From: Pseudonocardia autotrophica
Lineage (GTDB): Bacteria; Actinomycetota; Actinomycetes; Mycobacteriales; Pseudonocardiaceae
Direction of reading: 5' to 3'
Length of the DNA stretch: 64,000 bases
NCBI RefSeq assembly: GCF_000717175.1
Contig: NZ_JNYD01000019.1
Location: forward strand, 124,001-188,000
This document shows positions 43,282-52,110 of this stretch, piece by piece (the stretch's first letter is position 1; the number at the start of each line of letters is the position of its first letter). The notes below the pieces were generated by a model, which was not told the origin of the DNA, searched no databases, and was given only the letters and a program-made list of their open reading frames with translations. The position numbers and the translations under genes are program-made.

Positions 43282-44132
43282 CGGCGGGCCGCCAGTCCCT
43301 GCGGGCGGACCACGAGCACCACCAGCAGCACGACGAACGCCGCGGCCGTGGAGTAGGCGGGCGGGAAGAACGTCCCGAAGAACGCCGTGAACAGGCCGAG
43401 TCCGATGGCCACGACGAGACCCCCGACGAGGTTGCCGACGCCCGCGAGCACCACCACGAGGAAGGTGACGATGACCTCCTCGAAGCCCATGGACGTGAGG
43501 ATCGGGCTGCGTGGCCCCACGACCGCGCCCGCGAGCGCCGCGCAGACCGCGGAGAACACGAACACCGCGAGGTAGACGCGCGCCGCGTCGATCCCGTAGA
43601 GCTGGGCGAGCTTCGGGTCCTCGGCGACGCCGCGGACCATCCGGCCGAGGTCGGTGCGGCCGAGGACCACGAAGGTCAGCGCGTAGAACGCCAGCGCGAG
43701 CACCACGATCAGCACGTCCTGGCCCGTGAACCGGGCGGCCCCGAGCGCGAGGTCCTGCTGCTGCAGCGGGCTGTCGATCGTCTGCGGGTCACCGCCGAAC
43801 AGCAGCGCCGCCCCACCCTGCAGCAGGTAGCCGAACGCGAGCGTGACCAGCATGAGGTTGACGATGTTCTGGTCGAGCGTCATCCGGGTCATCAGCAGCT
43901 GCAGGACCACGCCGAGCACGGCGACGACCACCAGCGCGACCGGGACGGCGACCCCGTAGGGCAGCCCGAAACGGCTGATCGCGAACCAGGTGACGAAGGC
44001 GCCGAGCATGTAGAGCTGGCCGTGCGCGAAGTTGACCAGGCGGGCGGCGCCGAGCAGCACCGTCCAGCCGACGGCGAGGAGTGCGTAGCCCGCGCCGAGC
44101 GCGAGCCCGTTGACCAGGGCGGCGAGGATCAC
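43278..44132 (-). CDS. livH: Branched-chain-amino-acid-type ABC permease (LivH family)
   Basis: A 284-residue permease with GTG 44130-44132 overlapping the LivF stop. It has eight or so spans, the N-terminal LNG-type beginning (LAALVNGLALGAGYALLAVGWTVL), RLVNFAHGQLYMLGAF, which is the LivH signature, and the EAA-like coupling loop VRGVAEDPKLAQLYGIDAAR. It pairs with the LivM protein encoded immediately downstream. The operon order K-G-F-H-M with overlapping ends is characteristic of this ABC class in actinobacteria. Confidence 0.87.
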   Translation of the reverse strand: MILAALVNGLALGAGYALLAVGWTVLLGAARLVNFAHGQLYMLGAFVTWFAISRFGLPYGVAVPVALVVVAVLGVVLQLLMTRMTLDQNIVNLMLVTLAFGYLLQGGAALLFGGDPQTIDSPLQQQDLALGAARFTGQDVLIVVLALAFYALTFVVLGRTDLGRMVRGVAEDPKLAQLYGIDAARVYLAVFVFSAVCAALAGAVVGPRSPILTSMGFEEVIVTFLVVVLAGVGNLVGGLVVAIGLGLFTAFFGTFFPPAYSTAAAFVVLLVVLVVRPQGLAARR

Positions 44133-44857
44133 GGGCCCAGCCCTCCCAGGTAGGCCTGGGCGACGCGGTCGTCCTCGCGCATCTGCGCGGCGGTGCCCGA
44201 GGCGACGATCCGGCCCTGGTCGAGCAGGTGGAGCCGGTCGGCGACCTCGAGCGCGGCCCGCACGTTCTGCTCGACGAGCAGCACGGACAGCCCGGCGTCG
44301 ACCAGGTCGCGGATGTGGGTGAGCACCTCGACGACGAGCCGCGGGGCCAGGCCGACCGAGGGTTCGTCGAGGATCAGCAGGCGCGGGGCCGCCCGCAGCG
44401 CGCGGCCGATCGCCACCATCTGCCGCTCGCCGCCGGAGAGGGTCGAGCAGCGCGCGGCGATCCGCTCGCGCAGCCGCGGGAACACGTCGAGCACGTCGTC
44501 GACCGAGTAGGGGCGGCCGGCGGTTCCCCGGGGCGGACGCACCACCCGCAGGTTCTCCTGGACCGTCATCCCGTCGAACACGCCCTTGCCCTCCGGGACC
44601 AGCACCAGGCCGAGCCCGGCGCGGCGGTGGGCCGCGAGCCGGCCGACGTCCTGCCCCGCGAGCCGCACGGACCCGGTGACGGCGGGACGTCCGCGCGACC
44701 ATCCGGCGACGGCGTCGACCAGCGTCGACTTGCCGGCACCATTGGCCCCGGCGACGGCGACGAGCTCGCCGGCACCCACCCGGACCGACACCCCGTCGAC
44801 GGCCAGGCTGTGCCCGTAGCGCACCCGCAGGTCGGCGACGTCGAGCAGCGCGCTCAC
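44129..44857 (-). CDS. livF: ABC transporter ATPase (LivF family)
   Basis: A 242-residue ATPase with GTG 44855-44857 overlapping the LivG stop. Walker A GANGAGKST (about residues 35-43), Q-loop region LVPEGKGVF typical of LivF, signature LSGGERQMVAIGRAL and Walker B LLILDEPSVGLAP followed by the H-loop/EQNV are all intact, so the subunit should be active. It forms a heterodimer with LivG to drive the LivHM channel. Confidence 0.88.
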   Translation of the reverse strand: MSALLDVADLRVRYGHSLAVDGVSVRVGAGELVAVAGANGAGKSTLVDAVAGWSRGRPAVTGSVRLAGQDVGRLAAHRRAGLGLVLVPEGKGVFDGMTVQENLRVVRPPRGTAGRPYSVDDVLDVFPRLRERIAARCSTLSGGERQMVAIGRALRAAPRLLILDEPSVGLAPRLVVEVLTHIRDLVDAGLSVLLVEQNVRAALEVADRLHLLDQGRIVASGTAAQMREDDRVAQAYLGGLGP

Positions 44858-45615
44858 GCCGTCCTCCCCAGGTAGGCCTCGAGCACCCGCGGGTCGCGCT
44901 GCACCTCGGCGGGCGGGCCGTAGGCGATCGTCTCGCCGCGGTCGATCACCAGCAGCCGGTCGACGATCTCCATCACCAGGTCCATGTGGTGCTCGATCAG
45001 CACGATCGCGAGGCCGCGTTCCCGCAGCTCGCGGAGCAGGTCGGCGAGGGCGCGCATGTCGTCGCCGCCCACTCCGGCCGCCGGCTCGTCGACCAGCAGC
45101 ACGTCCGCGCCGGGGCCGTGGGCCAGGGCGACGGACAGCACGCGCTGCAGGCCGTACGGCAGGTCGTCGGGACGGGTGTCGTGGTGCCGCTCGGCGATGC
45201 CGAAGTCCGCCAGGAGCGCGCGGGCCGCGGCCCGGCACTCCCGCCGCGCCCGGGCCTCCCGCCACGGCGTGACGATCGCGCCGCCGAGCCCCGTCCCGCG
45301 CTCCACCTGGAACGCGGTCATCGCGTTCTCCAGCACCGTCAGGCCGCCGAAGAACGAGTTCTGCTGGAAGGTCCGGCGCAGCCCGCGCCGAGCCAGCACC
45401 TGCGTGGGCACGCCGTCGGTGTCCGCGCCGCGCAGCAGCACCCGGCCGCTGCGCCGCACCACGTTGGTGACCGCGGCGAAGCTGCTGCTCTTGCCCGCGC
45501 CGTTCGGGCCGATGACGCCGAGGATCTCGCCGCCGTCGACCGCGAACGACACGTCGTCGAGCGCCTGCAGGCTGCCGTACCGCACCGAGAGGCCCTCCAC
45601 GCGGAGGGCGGTCAC
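44854..45615 (-). CDS. livG: ABC transporter ATPase (LivG family)
   Basis: A 253-residue ATPase with GTG 45613-45615 overlapping the binding-protein stop. Walker A is GPNGAGKSSS (about residues 36-45), followed by TFQQNSFFGGLTVLENAM in the Q-loop region, a long LivG-type insert, the signature DLPYGLQRVLSVALA and Walker B VLLVDEPAAGV with the H-loop in LIEHHMDLVM. The signature is PYGLQ, as usual for LivG, not LSGGQ. It works with the LivF subunit encoded next. No catalytic residue is missing. Confidence 0.87.
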   Translation of the reverse strand: MTALRVEGLSVRYGSLQALDDVSFAVDGGEILGVIGPNGAGKSSSFAAVTNVVRRSGRVLLRGADTDGVPTQVLARRGLRRTFQQNSFFGGLTVLENAMTAFQVERGTGLGGAIVTPWREARARRECRAAARALLADFGIAERHHDTRPDDLPYGLQRVLSVALAHGPGADVLLVDEPAAGVGGDDMRALADLLRELRERGLAIVLIEHHMDLVMEIVDRLLVIDRGETIAYGPPAEVQRDPRVLEAYLGRTA

Positions 45616-46835
45616 GAGTTCCAGACCTCGGCCGGGACCGGCACCTCGTCGAGGACCTTGATCTTCCCGCCCTCGACGGTGAAGGCGTACACCTTCGTCT
45701 GCATCTGGCCCTTGTCCGTGAAGGTCACGTCGCCCATCACGGTGTCGGTGAAGGTCTGCCCGTGGATGGCGTCGGCGACCGGCTGCCGGTCCAGCGTGCC
45801 CGCCTTGGTCACCGCGGCGGCCCACACGTCGACGCTCTGCGCGCCGAGCGCGGCGTACTTGTCGGGCGGGTTGCCGGTCTTCTGCCGGAACGCGTCGGCG
45901 AACTTCTGGTTTTCCGGGTACCCGTTGAACGGCGCGACGTCCGGGAAGTAGATGTCCGCGGAGTACAGCCCGTCCACGGCGGTGCCCCCGGCCAGGTCGA
46001 TCACCTTGGGCGAGACGGTGCCGAGCGCGGCGACGTGCGGCGCGCCGATCCCGGAGCGGGCGTACTGCTGGGCCAGCGCCGGCATCCCGGACGACTCGGC
46101 GGCGTTGGCCGAGAAGACGGCCTGCGGCGCCGCACCCTGGATGTTCGACAGCGGCACGCGGAAGTCCGTGGCGGAGTAGTCGAAGGTCTGCTCGGAGGCC
46201 ACGGCCACCCCGGCGGGCTGGAGCTGGGCGGTGAGCAGCGCGCCCAGGTCCTTGCCGTAGGCGTCGTTCTCCAGCAGGTAGCCGACGGACTTCGCGCCGA
46301 GGTTCTTCGCCAGGTACTGGCCCGCGACGTAGGCGCCGACGGCGTTGCCGGCGTTGAGCCGGACGGCGTCGGGGTCGGCGTTGCCGAGGATCGTGGCGTT
46401 CTGCGGGATCGTGGTGATGTTGAGGATCCCGGCCCGCACCAGCACGGGCTGGATGGCCAGCGTGACGGGCGAGTTCCAGCCGCCCATCACGACCGACACG
46501 CCCTCGCTCGCCAGCTGCGTCGCCGCGCTCACGCCGTTGGCCGGGTTGCTCTGGTCGTCCTTGGCGACGATCTGCAGCTGCCGGCCGAGGACCCCGCCCT
46601 CGGCGTTGATCACATCCGCCTGGACCTGGATGGCGTCGAGCACGTCCTGCCCGTTGGGGCCGGCCGGGCCACTGAGCGGCACGATCACGCCGACCTTCAC
46701 CGGGCCCGACGTACTGGCGGCGCCGGAGCCGCCCGACCCGCCCTGCGGGGCCGAGCCGGTGTTCGCACAGCCCGCCGTCAGGGCGATCGCGCCGACCAGC
46801 GCACAGACCGCCGTCCACACCTTCGTGACACGCAC
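45612..46835 (-). CDS. ABC transporter substrate-binding lipoprotein (LivK-like, Peripla_BP_6)
   Basis: A 407-residue lipoprotein, GTG 46833-46835. The signal peptide (VTKVWTAVCALVGAIALTAG) ends in a lipobox with Cys23, followed by a Gly/Ser linker. The type I periplasmic-binding fold starts at VKVGVIVPLSGPAGPNGQ and includes DDQSNPANGVSAATQLASEGV. It captures the substrate outside the cell for LivFGHM. Ligand-contact residues do not allow a firm choice; related proteins in catabolic operons bind aromatic or isoprenoid acids as well as amino acids. It is the first gene of the seven-gene operon ending at 40578; its promoter lies in 46836-47013. Confidence 0.86.
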   Translation of the reverse strand: MRVTKVWTAVCALVGAIALTAGCANTGSAPQGGSGGSGAASTSGPVKVGVIVPLSGPAGPNGQDVLDAIQVQADVINAEGGVLGRQLQIVAKDDQSNPANGVSAATQLASEGVSVVMGGWNSPVTLAIQPVLVRAGILNITTIPQNATILGNADPDAVRLNAGNAVGAYVAGQYLAKNLGAKSVGYLLENDAYGKDLGALLTAQLQPAGVAVASEQTFDYSATDFRVPLSNIQGAAPQAVFSANAAESSGMPALAQQYARSGIGAPHVAALGTVSPKVIDLAGGTAVDGLYSADIYFPDVAPFNGYPENQKFADAFRQKTGNPPDKYAALGAQSVDVWAAAVTKAGTLDRQPVADAIHGQTFTDTVMGDVTFTDKGQMQTKVYAFTVEGGKIKVLDEVPVPAEVWNS

Positions 46836-46914
46836 CCGGGTCCTCCAGGTCGTCGTTGACCGTACTACTCGGTATGACGCCCGATGGTCGCCGAGCGACC
46901 CCGGGAGGTCAAGG

Positions 46915-46937
46915 CATCCGCATTACGCATACGGATG
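46915..46937. promoter_or_regulatory. Palindrome in the divergent region before the liv operon
   Basis: CATCCG (46915-46920) and CGGATG (46932-46937) are perfect 6-bp arms around an AT-richer 11-bp centre that is itself nearly symmetric. It lies 80 bp upstream of the LivK start, a place suited to the operon's TetR protein. Confidence 0.4.
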
Positions 46938-47013
46938 TCCGGTCAATTGCGGGCGAGTCCCGGGATCCGGTCGCGTGGTTGTCCGGTCCGCGCGCACGTC
47001 GCACGATGGGGGC

Positions 47014-47133
47014 ATGACGGCCGCTGCGCACGGTGACGGGTCCCCCGTCCCGCCTCCCGCGCTGCGGTCGTTCGATCTCGAGCGCTTCTGGCCCTCGCGC
47101 CGGAGCCACGCGTTCGACGAGGGATGTCGCTGA
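47014..47133 (+). CDS. Possible 39-residue upstream ORF before the sulfonate-type ABC operon
   Basis: A short frame from ATG 47014 (preceded by a G-run) to TGA 47131-47133 encodes a peptide that ends RSFDLERFWPSRRSHAFDEGCR broken as RSFDLERFWPS and HAFDEGCR. Third positions are mostly G/C. It lies 155 bp upstream of the SsuA-like gene, and the stretch 47134-47288 after it is GC-rich and without another frame. A Cys near the very end would allow translation-linked sensing of cysteine supply, a logic known for sulfur genes, but the peptide has no known family. It may equally be chance. Confidence 0.3.
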   Translation: MTAAAHGDGSPVPPPALRSFDLERFWPSRRSHAFDEGCR

Positions 47134-47288
47134 GGGCCGACGAGCCCGCCCGGACCCCGGGCACCGGTCGTCGCGCCCTGCCCCGACCCCGCCCGAGCGC
47201 CCGCGCCGTCTGACGCGCACCGCAACCCGCCGGGTCGTCCCGGCCGGTCCGGGGCGGACCGGTGCCCCGGAAGGACCCACCACCGCCC

Positions 47289-48374
47289 ATGTTCGCCCCC
47301 GCCCTGCGCCGCCGCGCGACCGTCCTGCTCGCCGCCCTGGCCGCCGTCGGCCTGGCCGCCGGCTGCTCGCGCGCGCAGGAGAGCACCCCCGCGGCTCCGA
47401 CGAGCACCTCCCCCGCGACCGAGCTGCGCCTCGGCTACTTCCCCAACATCACGCACGCGCCCGCGCTGATCGGCGTGGCCCAGAACTACTTCGCCCAGGA
47501 GCTGGGCAGCGGCACGAAGCTGACCACCCAGACCTTCAACGCCGGCCCGGACGAGGTCAACGCCCTGCTCGGCGGCTCCCTCGACGCCGGCTTCATCGGC
47601 TCCAGCCCGGCCATCAACGCCTTCGCGAAGTCCGACGGCGAGGCGGTCCGGCTGATCGCGGGCTCCACCTCCGCCGGCGCCCAGCTCGTGACCAGCCCGG
47701 ACATCACCACCCCGGACCAGCTCAAGGGCAAGACCATCGCGACCCCGCAGGCCGGCAACACGCAGGACGTCGCGCTCAAGAAGTGGCTCAAGGAGAACAA
47801 CCTCGAGATCGGCGAGGGACCGGACAAGGTCACCGTCCAGAACATCGACAACCCGCGCACGCTCGACCTGTTCAAGCAGGGCCAGGTCTCCGGCGGCTGG
47901 CTGCCCGAGCCGTGGAGCTCGCGGCTGGTCGACGCGGGCGCCACGGTCCTCGTCGACGAGAAGTCGCTGTGGCCGGACGGCAAGTTCCCGACCACCGTGC
48001 TGATCGTCCGCACGCAGTTCCTCCAGGAGCACCCGCAGACCGTGGAGGCCCTGCTGCGCGGTGAGCTGAAGGCCATCGACTTCGCCAGCTCCAACCCGGA
48101 CGAGGCCAAGAAGATCACGAACGACTCGATCAAGCAGATCACCAACTCGTCGCTCTCCCAGCCGGTGCTCGACCGCGCCTTCTCCGAGCTCAGCTTCGAC
48201 AGCGACCCGCTCGCCTCGACCTTCCCCCAGCTGTCCGAGGACAGCGTGACCGCGGGCGCCACGCCGACGGAGACGAACCTGCAGGGCTTCGTCGACGTGA
48301 CCGCCCTCAACACCGTCCGCCAGGCCGCCGGGCAGACCCCCGTCGACGCCGCGGGCCTCGACAAGCAGGGATGA
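47289..48374 (+). CDS. ABC transporter substrate-binding lipoprotein (SsuA/TauA/NMT1 type)
   Basis: A 361-residue lipoprotein starting at ATG 47289; a GTG 27 bp upstream is in frame but would lengthen the signal peptide unusually. The signal peptide ends in LAAGC (Cys26). The type II binding fold starts at LRLGYFPNITHAPALIGVA, with GGSLDAGFIGSSPAINAF and AGSTSAGAQLV following the SsuA/NMT1 pattern. Such proteins bind sulfonates, taurine, nitrate or thiamine precursors. It is followed by an ATPase and a permease gene with overlapping ends. The sulfonate class is likeliest, but the ligand is not certain. Confidence 0.84.
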   Translation: MFAPALRRRATVLLAALAAVGLAAGCSRAQESTPAAPTSTSPATELRLGYFPNITHAPALIGVAQNYFAQELGSGTKLTTQTFNAGPDEVNALLGGSLDAGFIGSSPAINAFAKSDGEAVRLIAGSTSAGAQLVTSPDITTPDQLKGKTIATPQAGNTQDVALKKWLKENNLEIGEGPDKVTVQNIDNPRTLDLFKQGQVSGGWLPEPWSSRLVDAGATVLVDEKSLWPDGKFPTTVLIVRTQFLQEHPQTVEALLRGELKAIDFASSNPDEAKKITNDSIKQITNSSLSQPVLDRAFSELSFDSDPLASTFPQLSEDSVTAGATPTETNLQGFVDVTALNTVRQAAGQTPVDAAGLDKQG

Positions 48375-49183
48375 GACGGGTGACGACGAGCATCGAGTCC
48401 GAGATCGAGCACGCCCGCCGGGGCCGCACCGCGCACACCGCGGTGGAGCTGTCCGGGGTCGGCAAGACCTTCGGCACCGGGACGGGCGCCGTCACGGCGC
48501 TGCGCGGGATCGACCTGCGCGTGGCCCACGGCGAGTTCCTCTGCCTGCTGGGCGCCTCGGGCTGCGGCAAGTCGACGCTGCTCAACCTGCTGTCCGGGCT
48601 GGAGGAGCCGACCACCGGCACGGTGTCGGTGAACACGGCGCGCCCGTCGTTCATGTTCCAGGAGGCCGCGCTCATGCCGTGGCTCACCGCGGCGCGCAAC
48701 GTCGAGCTGCCGCTGCAGCTCGCGGGGCAGGGCCGCGGGGCCCGCCGCGAGCGGGCCCGGGAGCTGCTCGAGCTCGTCCGGCTCGACGGCGTGGGCGACA
48801 AGCGCCCGCACGAGCTCTCCGGCGGCATGCGGCAGCGCGTGTCGCTGGCCCGCGCGCTCGCCGCGGCCACCAGCACGGACGGCAGCGCGCAGGGCGGGGC
48901 CCCCGGCCTGCTGCTCATGGACGAGCCGTTCGCGGCGCTCGACGCGATCACCCGGGACGTCCTGCAGGGCGAGCTGCTGCGGGTGTGGGAGGCCACCGGC
49001 ACCACCGTGGTCTTCGTGACCCACGACGTCCGCGAGGCCGTCCGGCTCTCCCAGCGCGTCGTCCTGCTCTCGTCGCGGCCCGGCACGGTCGTGCGCGAGT
49101 GGAGCGTCGACGAGCACGGGCCGGAGCTGCACGACGAGATCACCGGCCGGCTGCGACAGGTGATCACCAGCCATGCCGCCTGA
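48371..49183 (+). CDS. ABC transporter ATPase (SsuB/TauB type)
   Basis: A 270-residue ATPase whose ATG 48371 overlaps the previous stop (ATGA). Walker A GASGCGKST (about residues 58-66), Q-loop FMFQEAALMPWLTAARNVELPLQL, signature ELSGGMRQRVSLARAL and Walker B LLLMDEPFAALDAITR with H-loop FVTHDVREAV are intact. The Q-loop and the DEPFAALDA phrase are typical of nitrate/sulfonate/taurine importers. An insert of about 12 residues (AAATSTDGSAQGGAPG) between signature and Walker B is unusual but lies in a surface loop. Confidence 0.87.
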   Translation: MRRVTTSIESEIEHARRGRTAHTAVELSGVGKTFGTGTGAVTALRGIDLRVAHGEFLCLLGASGCGKSTLLNLLSGLEEPTTGTVSVNTARPSFMFQEAALMPWLTAARNVELPLQLAGQGRGARRERARELLELVRLDGVGDKRPHELSGGMRQRVSLARALAAATSTDGSAQGGAPGLLLMDEPFAALDAITRDVLQGELLRVWEATGTTVVFVTHDVREAVRLSQRVVLLSSRPGTVVREWSVDEHGPELHDEITGRLRQVITSHAA

Positions 49184-50066
49184 GCTCGTGGAACGCCAGG
49201 GCGGGAGCAGCACGGACGACAGCGCGAAGGCGCTCGCCGGGCTCGACGCCCTGGACACCCCGACGGTCAACCGCGTTCCGTGGTGGCGGCGGGCGTCGTC
49301 GAGCGTGCTGCCGCCGGTCGTCGCGCTCGTGCTGATCGTGGTGATCTGGCAGGTCGTGTGGGCCTCGGCGGTGCTGCCGGAGTTCAAGCTGCCGGCGCCG
49401 ATGGCGGTGTGGGACTCGTTCCTCACGATCGTCGCCGACGGCAGCATCTGGTCGATCCTGTGGACCTCGATCAGCCGCGCCTTCCTCGGCTTCGCGATCG
49501 CGCTGGTCATCGCGACGCCGCTCGGCCTGCTGGTGGCGAAGGTGCCGGTGGTGCGGTCGGCCATCGGCCCGCTGCTGTCCGGCCTGCAGAGCCTGCCGTC
49601 GGTCGCGTGGGTGCCCGCGGCGGTGCTCTGGTTCGGCCTGACCGACGCCACGATCTACTTCGTGGTGCTGCTCGGCTCGGTGCCGTCGATCGCCAACGGC
49701 CTGGTGGCGGGCATCGACCAGATCCCGCCGATCCTGCCGCGGGTCGGCCGGGTCCTCGGCGCCCGCGGCCTGGCGAGCGCCCGGCACGTCCTGCTCCCCG
49801 CCGCGCTGCCCGGCTACCTGGCCGGCTGCAAGCAGGGCTGGGCCTTCTCGTGGCGTTCGCTGATGGCCGCCGAGATCATCGCCGCCGGGCCGGCCCTGGG
49901 CATCGGACTGGGTGCGTACCTGAAGAACGGCAGCGACTTCAACGACATCGCCGCGGTGTTCTCGGCGGTGCTGCTGATCCTCGTGGTCGGCATCGGGATC
50001 GAGCTGCTGGTGTTCCGGCCGCTCGAGCGCCGGGTGCTGCGGGCCCGGGGCCTCGCCCTCAGCTGA
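49173..50066 (+). CDS. ABC transporter permease (SsuC/TauC type)
   Basis: A 297-residue permease starting at ATG 49173, which overlaps the ATPase gene by 11 bp. After a charged cytoplasmic N-terminus of about 40 residues it has six spans; the BPD_transp_1 coupling motif lies in LGARGLASARHVLLPAALPGYLAG. FKLPAPMAVWDSF and LQSLPSVAWVPAAVLWFGL are hallmark segments of the sulfonate/nitrate/taurine permease group. It completes a three-gene importer with the preceding genes. Confidence 0.87.
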   Translation: MPPELVERQGGSSTDDSAKALAGLDALDTPTVNRVPWWRRASSSVLPPVVALVLIVVIWQVVWASAVLPEFKLPAPMAVWDSFLTIVADGSIWSILWTSISRAFLGFAIALVIATPLGLLVAKVPVVRSAIGPLLSGLQSLPSVAWVPAAVLWFGLTDATIYFVVLLGSVPSIANGLVAGIDQIPPILPRVGRVLGARGLASARHVLLPAALPGYLAGCKQGWAFSWRSLMAAEIIAAGPALGIGLGAYLKNGSDFNDIAAVFSAVLLILVVGIGIELLVFRPLERRVLRARGLALS

Positions 50067-50104
50067 GCCCGGAGCCGAACCCGGCGCCCACCCGGAAGAG
50101 AGCA

Positions 50105-50134
50105 TTGCCAACCTTCATGCACTCGTCTTAACGT
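50105..50134 (+). promoter_or_regulatory. Candidate promoter of the monooxygenase gene
   Basis: TTGCCA (50105-50110) and TAACGT (50129-50134) are 18 bp apart, close to a primary-sigma promoter. They lie 31 bp before the ATG of the flavin monooxygenase, in the gap after the permease gene. A GGGGGAGG ribosome-binding site follows. Confidence 0.45.
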
Positions 50135-50165
50135 CGGAGGCGTTCCTCGAGGGGGAGGCCGTTCG

Positions 50166-52094
50166 ATGACGAACAGTGGCCAGGAGCTGGGCGGGGCGAC
50201 GGACGACGAGATCCGCGCCGCGCTCGCCGTCGCCGATCCGATGACGTTGCGCGGGCTGCTGTACCAGCTCACCGGGGACGAGTCCCTCGCGCGGCTCCCG
50301 GTCACGCTCGCCCCGGCGGGCAACGCCGAGGCCATGCGGCTGGCCGACAAGGCCGACGCCGCGCTGGTCCGCGAGAAGGCCCTGCGGTTCCTCGCGGCCC
50401 ACCGCGACCGCGGCGCCCCGGACCTGCCGCTGGGCCCCGCGGACCGGCTGCCGCGCAGCATGGGTCTGGTCGCGGGCGTCGAGCTGCCCGCCGACGAGCT
50501 GGAGTGCTGGACCGAGGAGCTGGCCGTCGACCCGTTCGCACGGGGGCTGCGGTGGCCGCGGACGCCGGATCCGGAGGCGCTCGCGGGCTTCTCCGTCCTC
50601 GTCATCGGTGCCGGGCTCGGCGGACTGGGCGCCGCGGTGCAGCTGGAGCGCGCCGGGATCCCGTACACGGTCGTCGAGAAGAACCCGGGCGTGGGCGGGA
50701 CCTGGTACGAGAACCGGTACCCGGGCGCGCGCGTCGACACCCCGAGCCGCGCCTACACGCACCTGTTCGGCGTGGACTACGAGTACCCGAACCCCTTCTG
50801 CGAGCAGGCGGAGAACGAGAAGTACTTCAACTGGGTCGCCGACACCTTCGGCGTGCGGCCGCACATCGAGTTCGACACCGAGGTCCGTTCCGCGGTGTGG
50901 GACGAGGCCGCCGCCCGGTGGCGGGTCACGCTCGCCTCGCCGGAGGGCGAGCGCGAGATCGCCGTCAACGCCGTGATCAGCGCGGTCGGCTTCCTCGCCC
51001 GGCCGAACATCCCGGACCTGCCCGGCGCGGAGCTCTTCGAGGGCGCCGCCTTCCACAGCGCCCGCTGGCCCGCCGGCCTCGACCTCGAGGGCGCCCGGGT
51101 CGGGGTGATCGGCTCGGGCTGCACGAGCTACCAGATGGCACCCGAGCTGGCCGGGACCGCGGGCCACCTGTCGATCTTCCAGCGGACCCCGCAGTGGGTG
51201 TTCGACCGGCCCGGCTACCGGACGGCGTTCCCGCCGGAGGCGACGTGGCTGGACCGCAACGTGCCCTGGTACCGCAACTTCCAGCGGCTCCGGGTGAGCT
51301 GGCTGTCCGGCCCGCACGTGCAGAGCGCGGCGTTCACCATCGACCCGGAGTGGTCCGACCCGCACACGCTCAGCGCCCTCAACGCGCGGTTGCGCGAGCA
51401 GCGGCTGGAGTTCCTGCAGCGCAAGCTGGCGGGCCGGCCGGACCTGGTCACCGCGATGACCCCCGACCATCCGCCGATGTCCGCACGGCCCGTCGTCGTC
51501 GATCCCGGGCTGAGCGTGGTGGACACCCTGCTCCGCGACGACGTCGACCTGGTCACCGCACCGATCACCGAGGTGACCGCGACCGGGGTCAGCACCGCCG
51601 ACGGCGCCGACCACCCGCTCGACGTGCTGGTCTACGCCACCGGCTTCCGGGCCAACGACTTCCTCTGGCCGATGGAGATCCGGGGCCGGGGCGGGCGGCG
51701 GGTGGAGGACCTGTGGGCGCGCGACGGGGCGCGGGCCTGGCTGGGCACCATGCTGCCGGGCTTCCCCAACTTCTTCCTGCTCTACGGGCCGAACATGAAC
51801 CCGTTCAGTCTCGGCGTGGTGACCTTCTCCGAGATGACGACCCGGTTCGCGCTGGACCGGGTGGCCGAGCTGGTGCTGTCCGGACGCTCGTCGGTCGAGG
51901 TGACCGAGGAGGCCTACGACTCCTACAACACCGCGCTCGACGCCCGGGAGCGCACCCGGACCTGGAGCGACCCGCGGGTCGACAACTACTACCGCAACGC
52001 GCACGGCCGCTCGGCCGCGAACTGCCCGTTCGAGGGGACCGAGATGTGGCGGTGGCTGCGCCACCCGGAGCCCGGGGACCTCGTCGTGCGGTGA
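50166..52094 (+). CDS. Flavin-containing Baeyer-Villiger-type monooxygenase
   Basis: A 642-residue FAD/NADPH enzyme starting at ATG 50166 behind GGGGGAGG. FAD-binding GAGLGGLGAAVQLE is at about residue 148, GGTWYENRYPGARVD follows, the BVMO fingerprint F-x-G-x3-H-x3-W is present as FEGAAFHSARW (about 289-299) and a second Rossmann GSGCTSYQ binds NADPH. An N-terminal extension of about 140 helical residues is shared by a subgroup that includes acetone-, 4-hydroxyacetophenone- and terpenoid-type BVMOs. It converts ketones to esters or lactones with O2. With ester hydrolases and CoA ligases in the window, a ketone-degrading route is possible; the true substrate is unknown. Confidence 0.86.
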   Translation: MTNSGQELGGATDDEIRAALAVADPMTLRGLLYQLTGDESLARLPVTLAPAGNAEAMRLADKADAALVREKALRFLAAHRDRGAPDLPLGPADRLPRSMGLVAGVELPADELECWTEELAVDPFARGLRWPRTPDPEALAGFSVLVIGAGLGGLGAAVQLERAGIPYTVVEKNPGVGGTWYENRYPGARVDTPSRAYTHLFGVDYEYPNPFCEQAENEKYFNWVADTFGVRPHIEFDTEVRSAVWDEAAARWRVTLASPEGEREIAVNAVISAVGFLARPNIPDLPGAELFEGAAFHSARWPAGLDLEGARVGVIGSGCTSYQMAPELAGTAGHLSIFQRTPQWVFDRPGYRTAFPPEATWLDRNVPWYRNFQRLRVSWLSGPHVQSAAFTIDPEWSDPHTLSALNARLREQRLEFLQRKLAGRPDLVTAMTPDHPPMSARPVVVDPGLSVVDTLLRDDVDLVTAPITEVTATGVSTADGADHPLDVLVYATGFRANDFLWPMEIRGRGGRRVEDLWARDGARAWLGTMLPGFPNFFLLYGPNMNPFSLGVVTFSEMTTRFALDRVAELVLSGRSSVEVTEEAYDSYNTALDARERTRTWSDPRVDNYYRNAHGRSAANCPFEGTEMWRWLRHPEPGDLVVR

Positions 52095-52110
52095 GGCCCC
52101 CGGGGCCGGA

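Noticed and set aside
46836..47288. A SAM or cobalamin riboswitch in the leader of the ABC operon
   Set aside because: I could not find the conserved core sequences; only an upstream ORF and GC-rich stems are visible.
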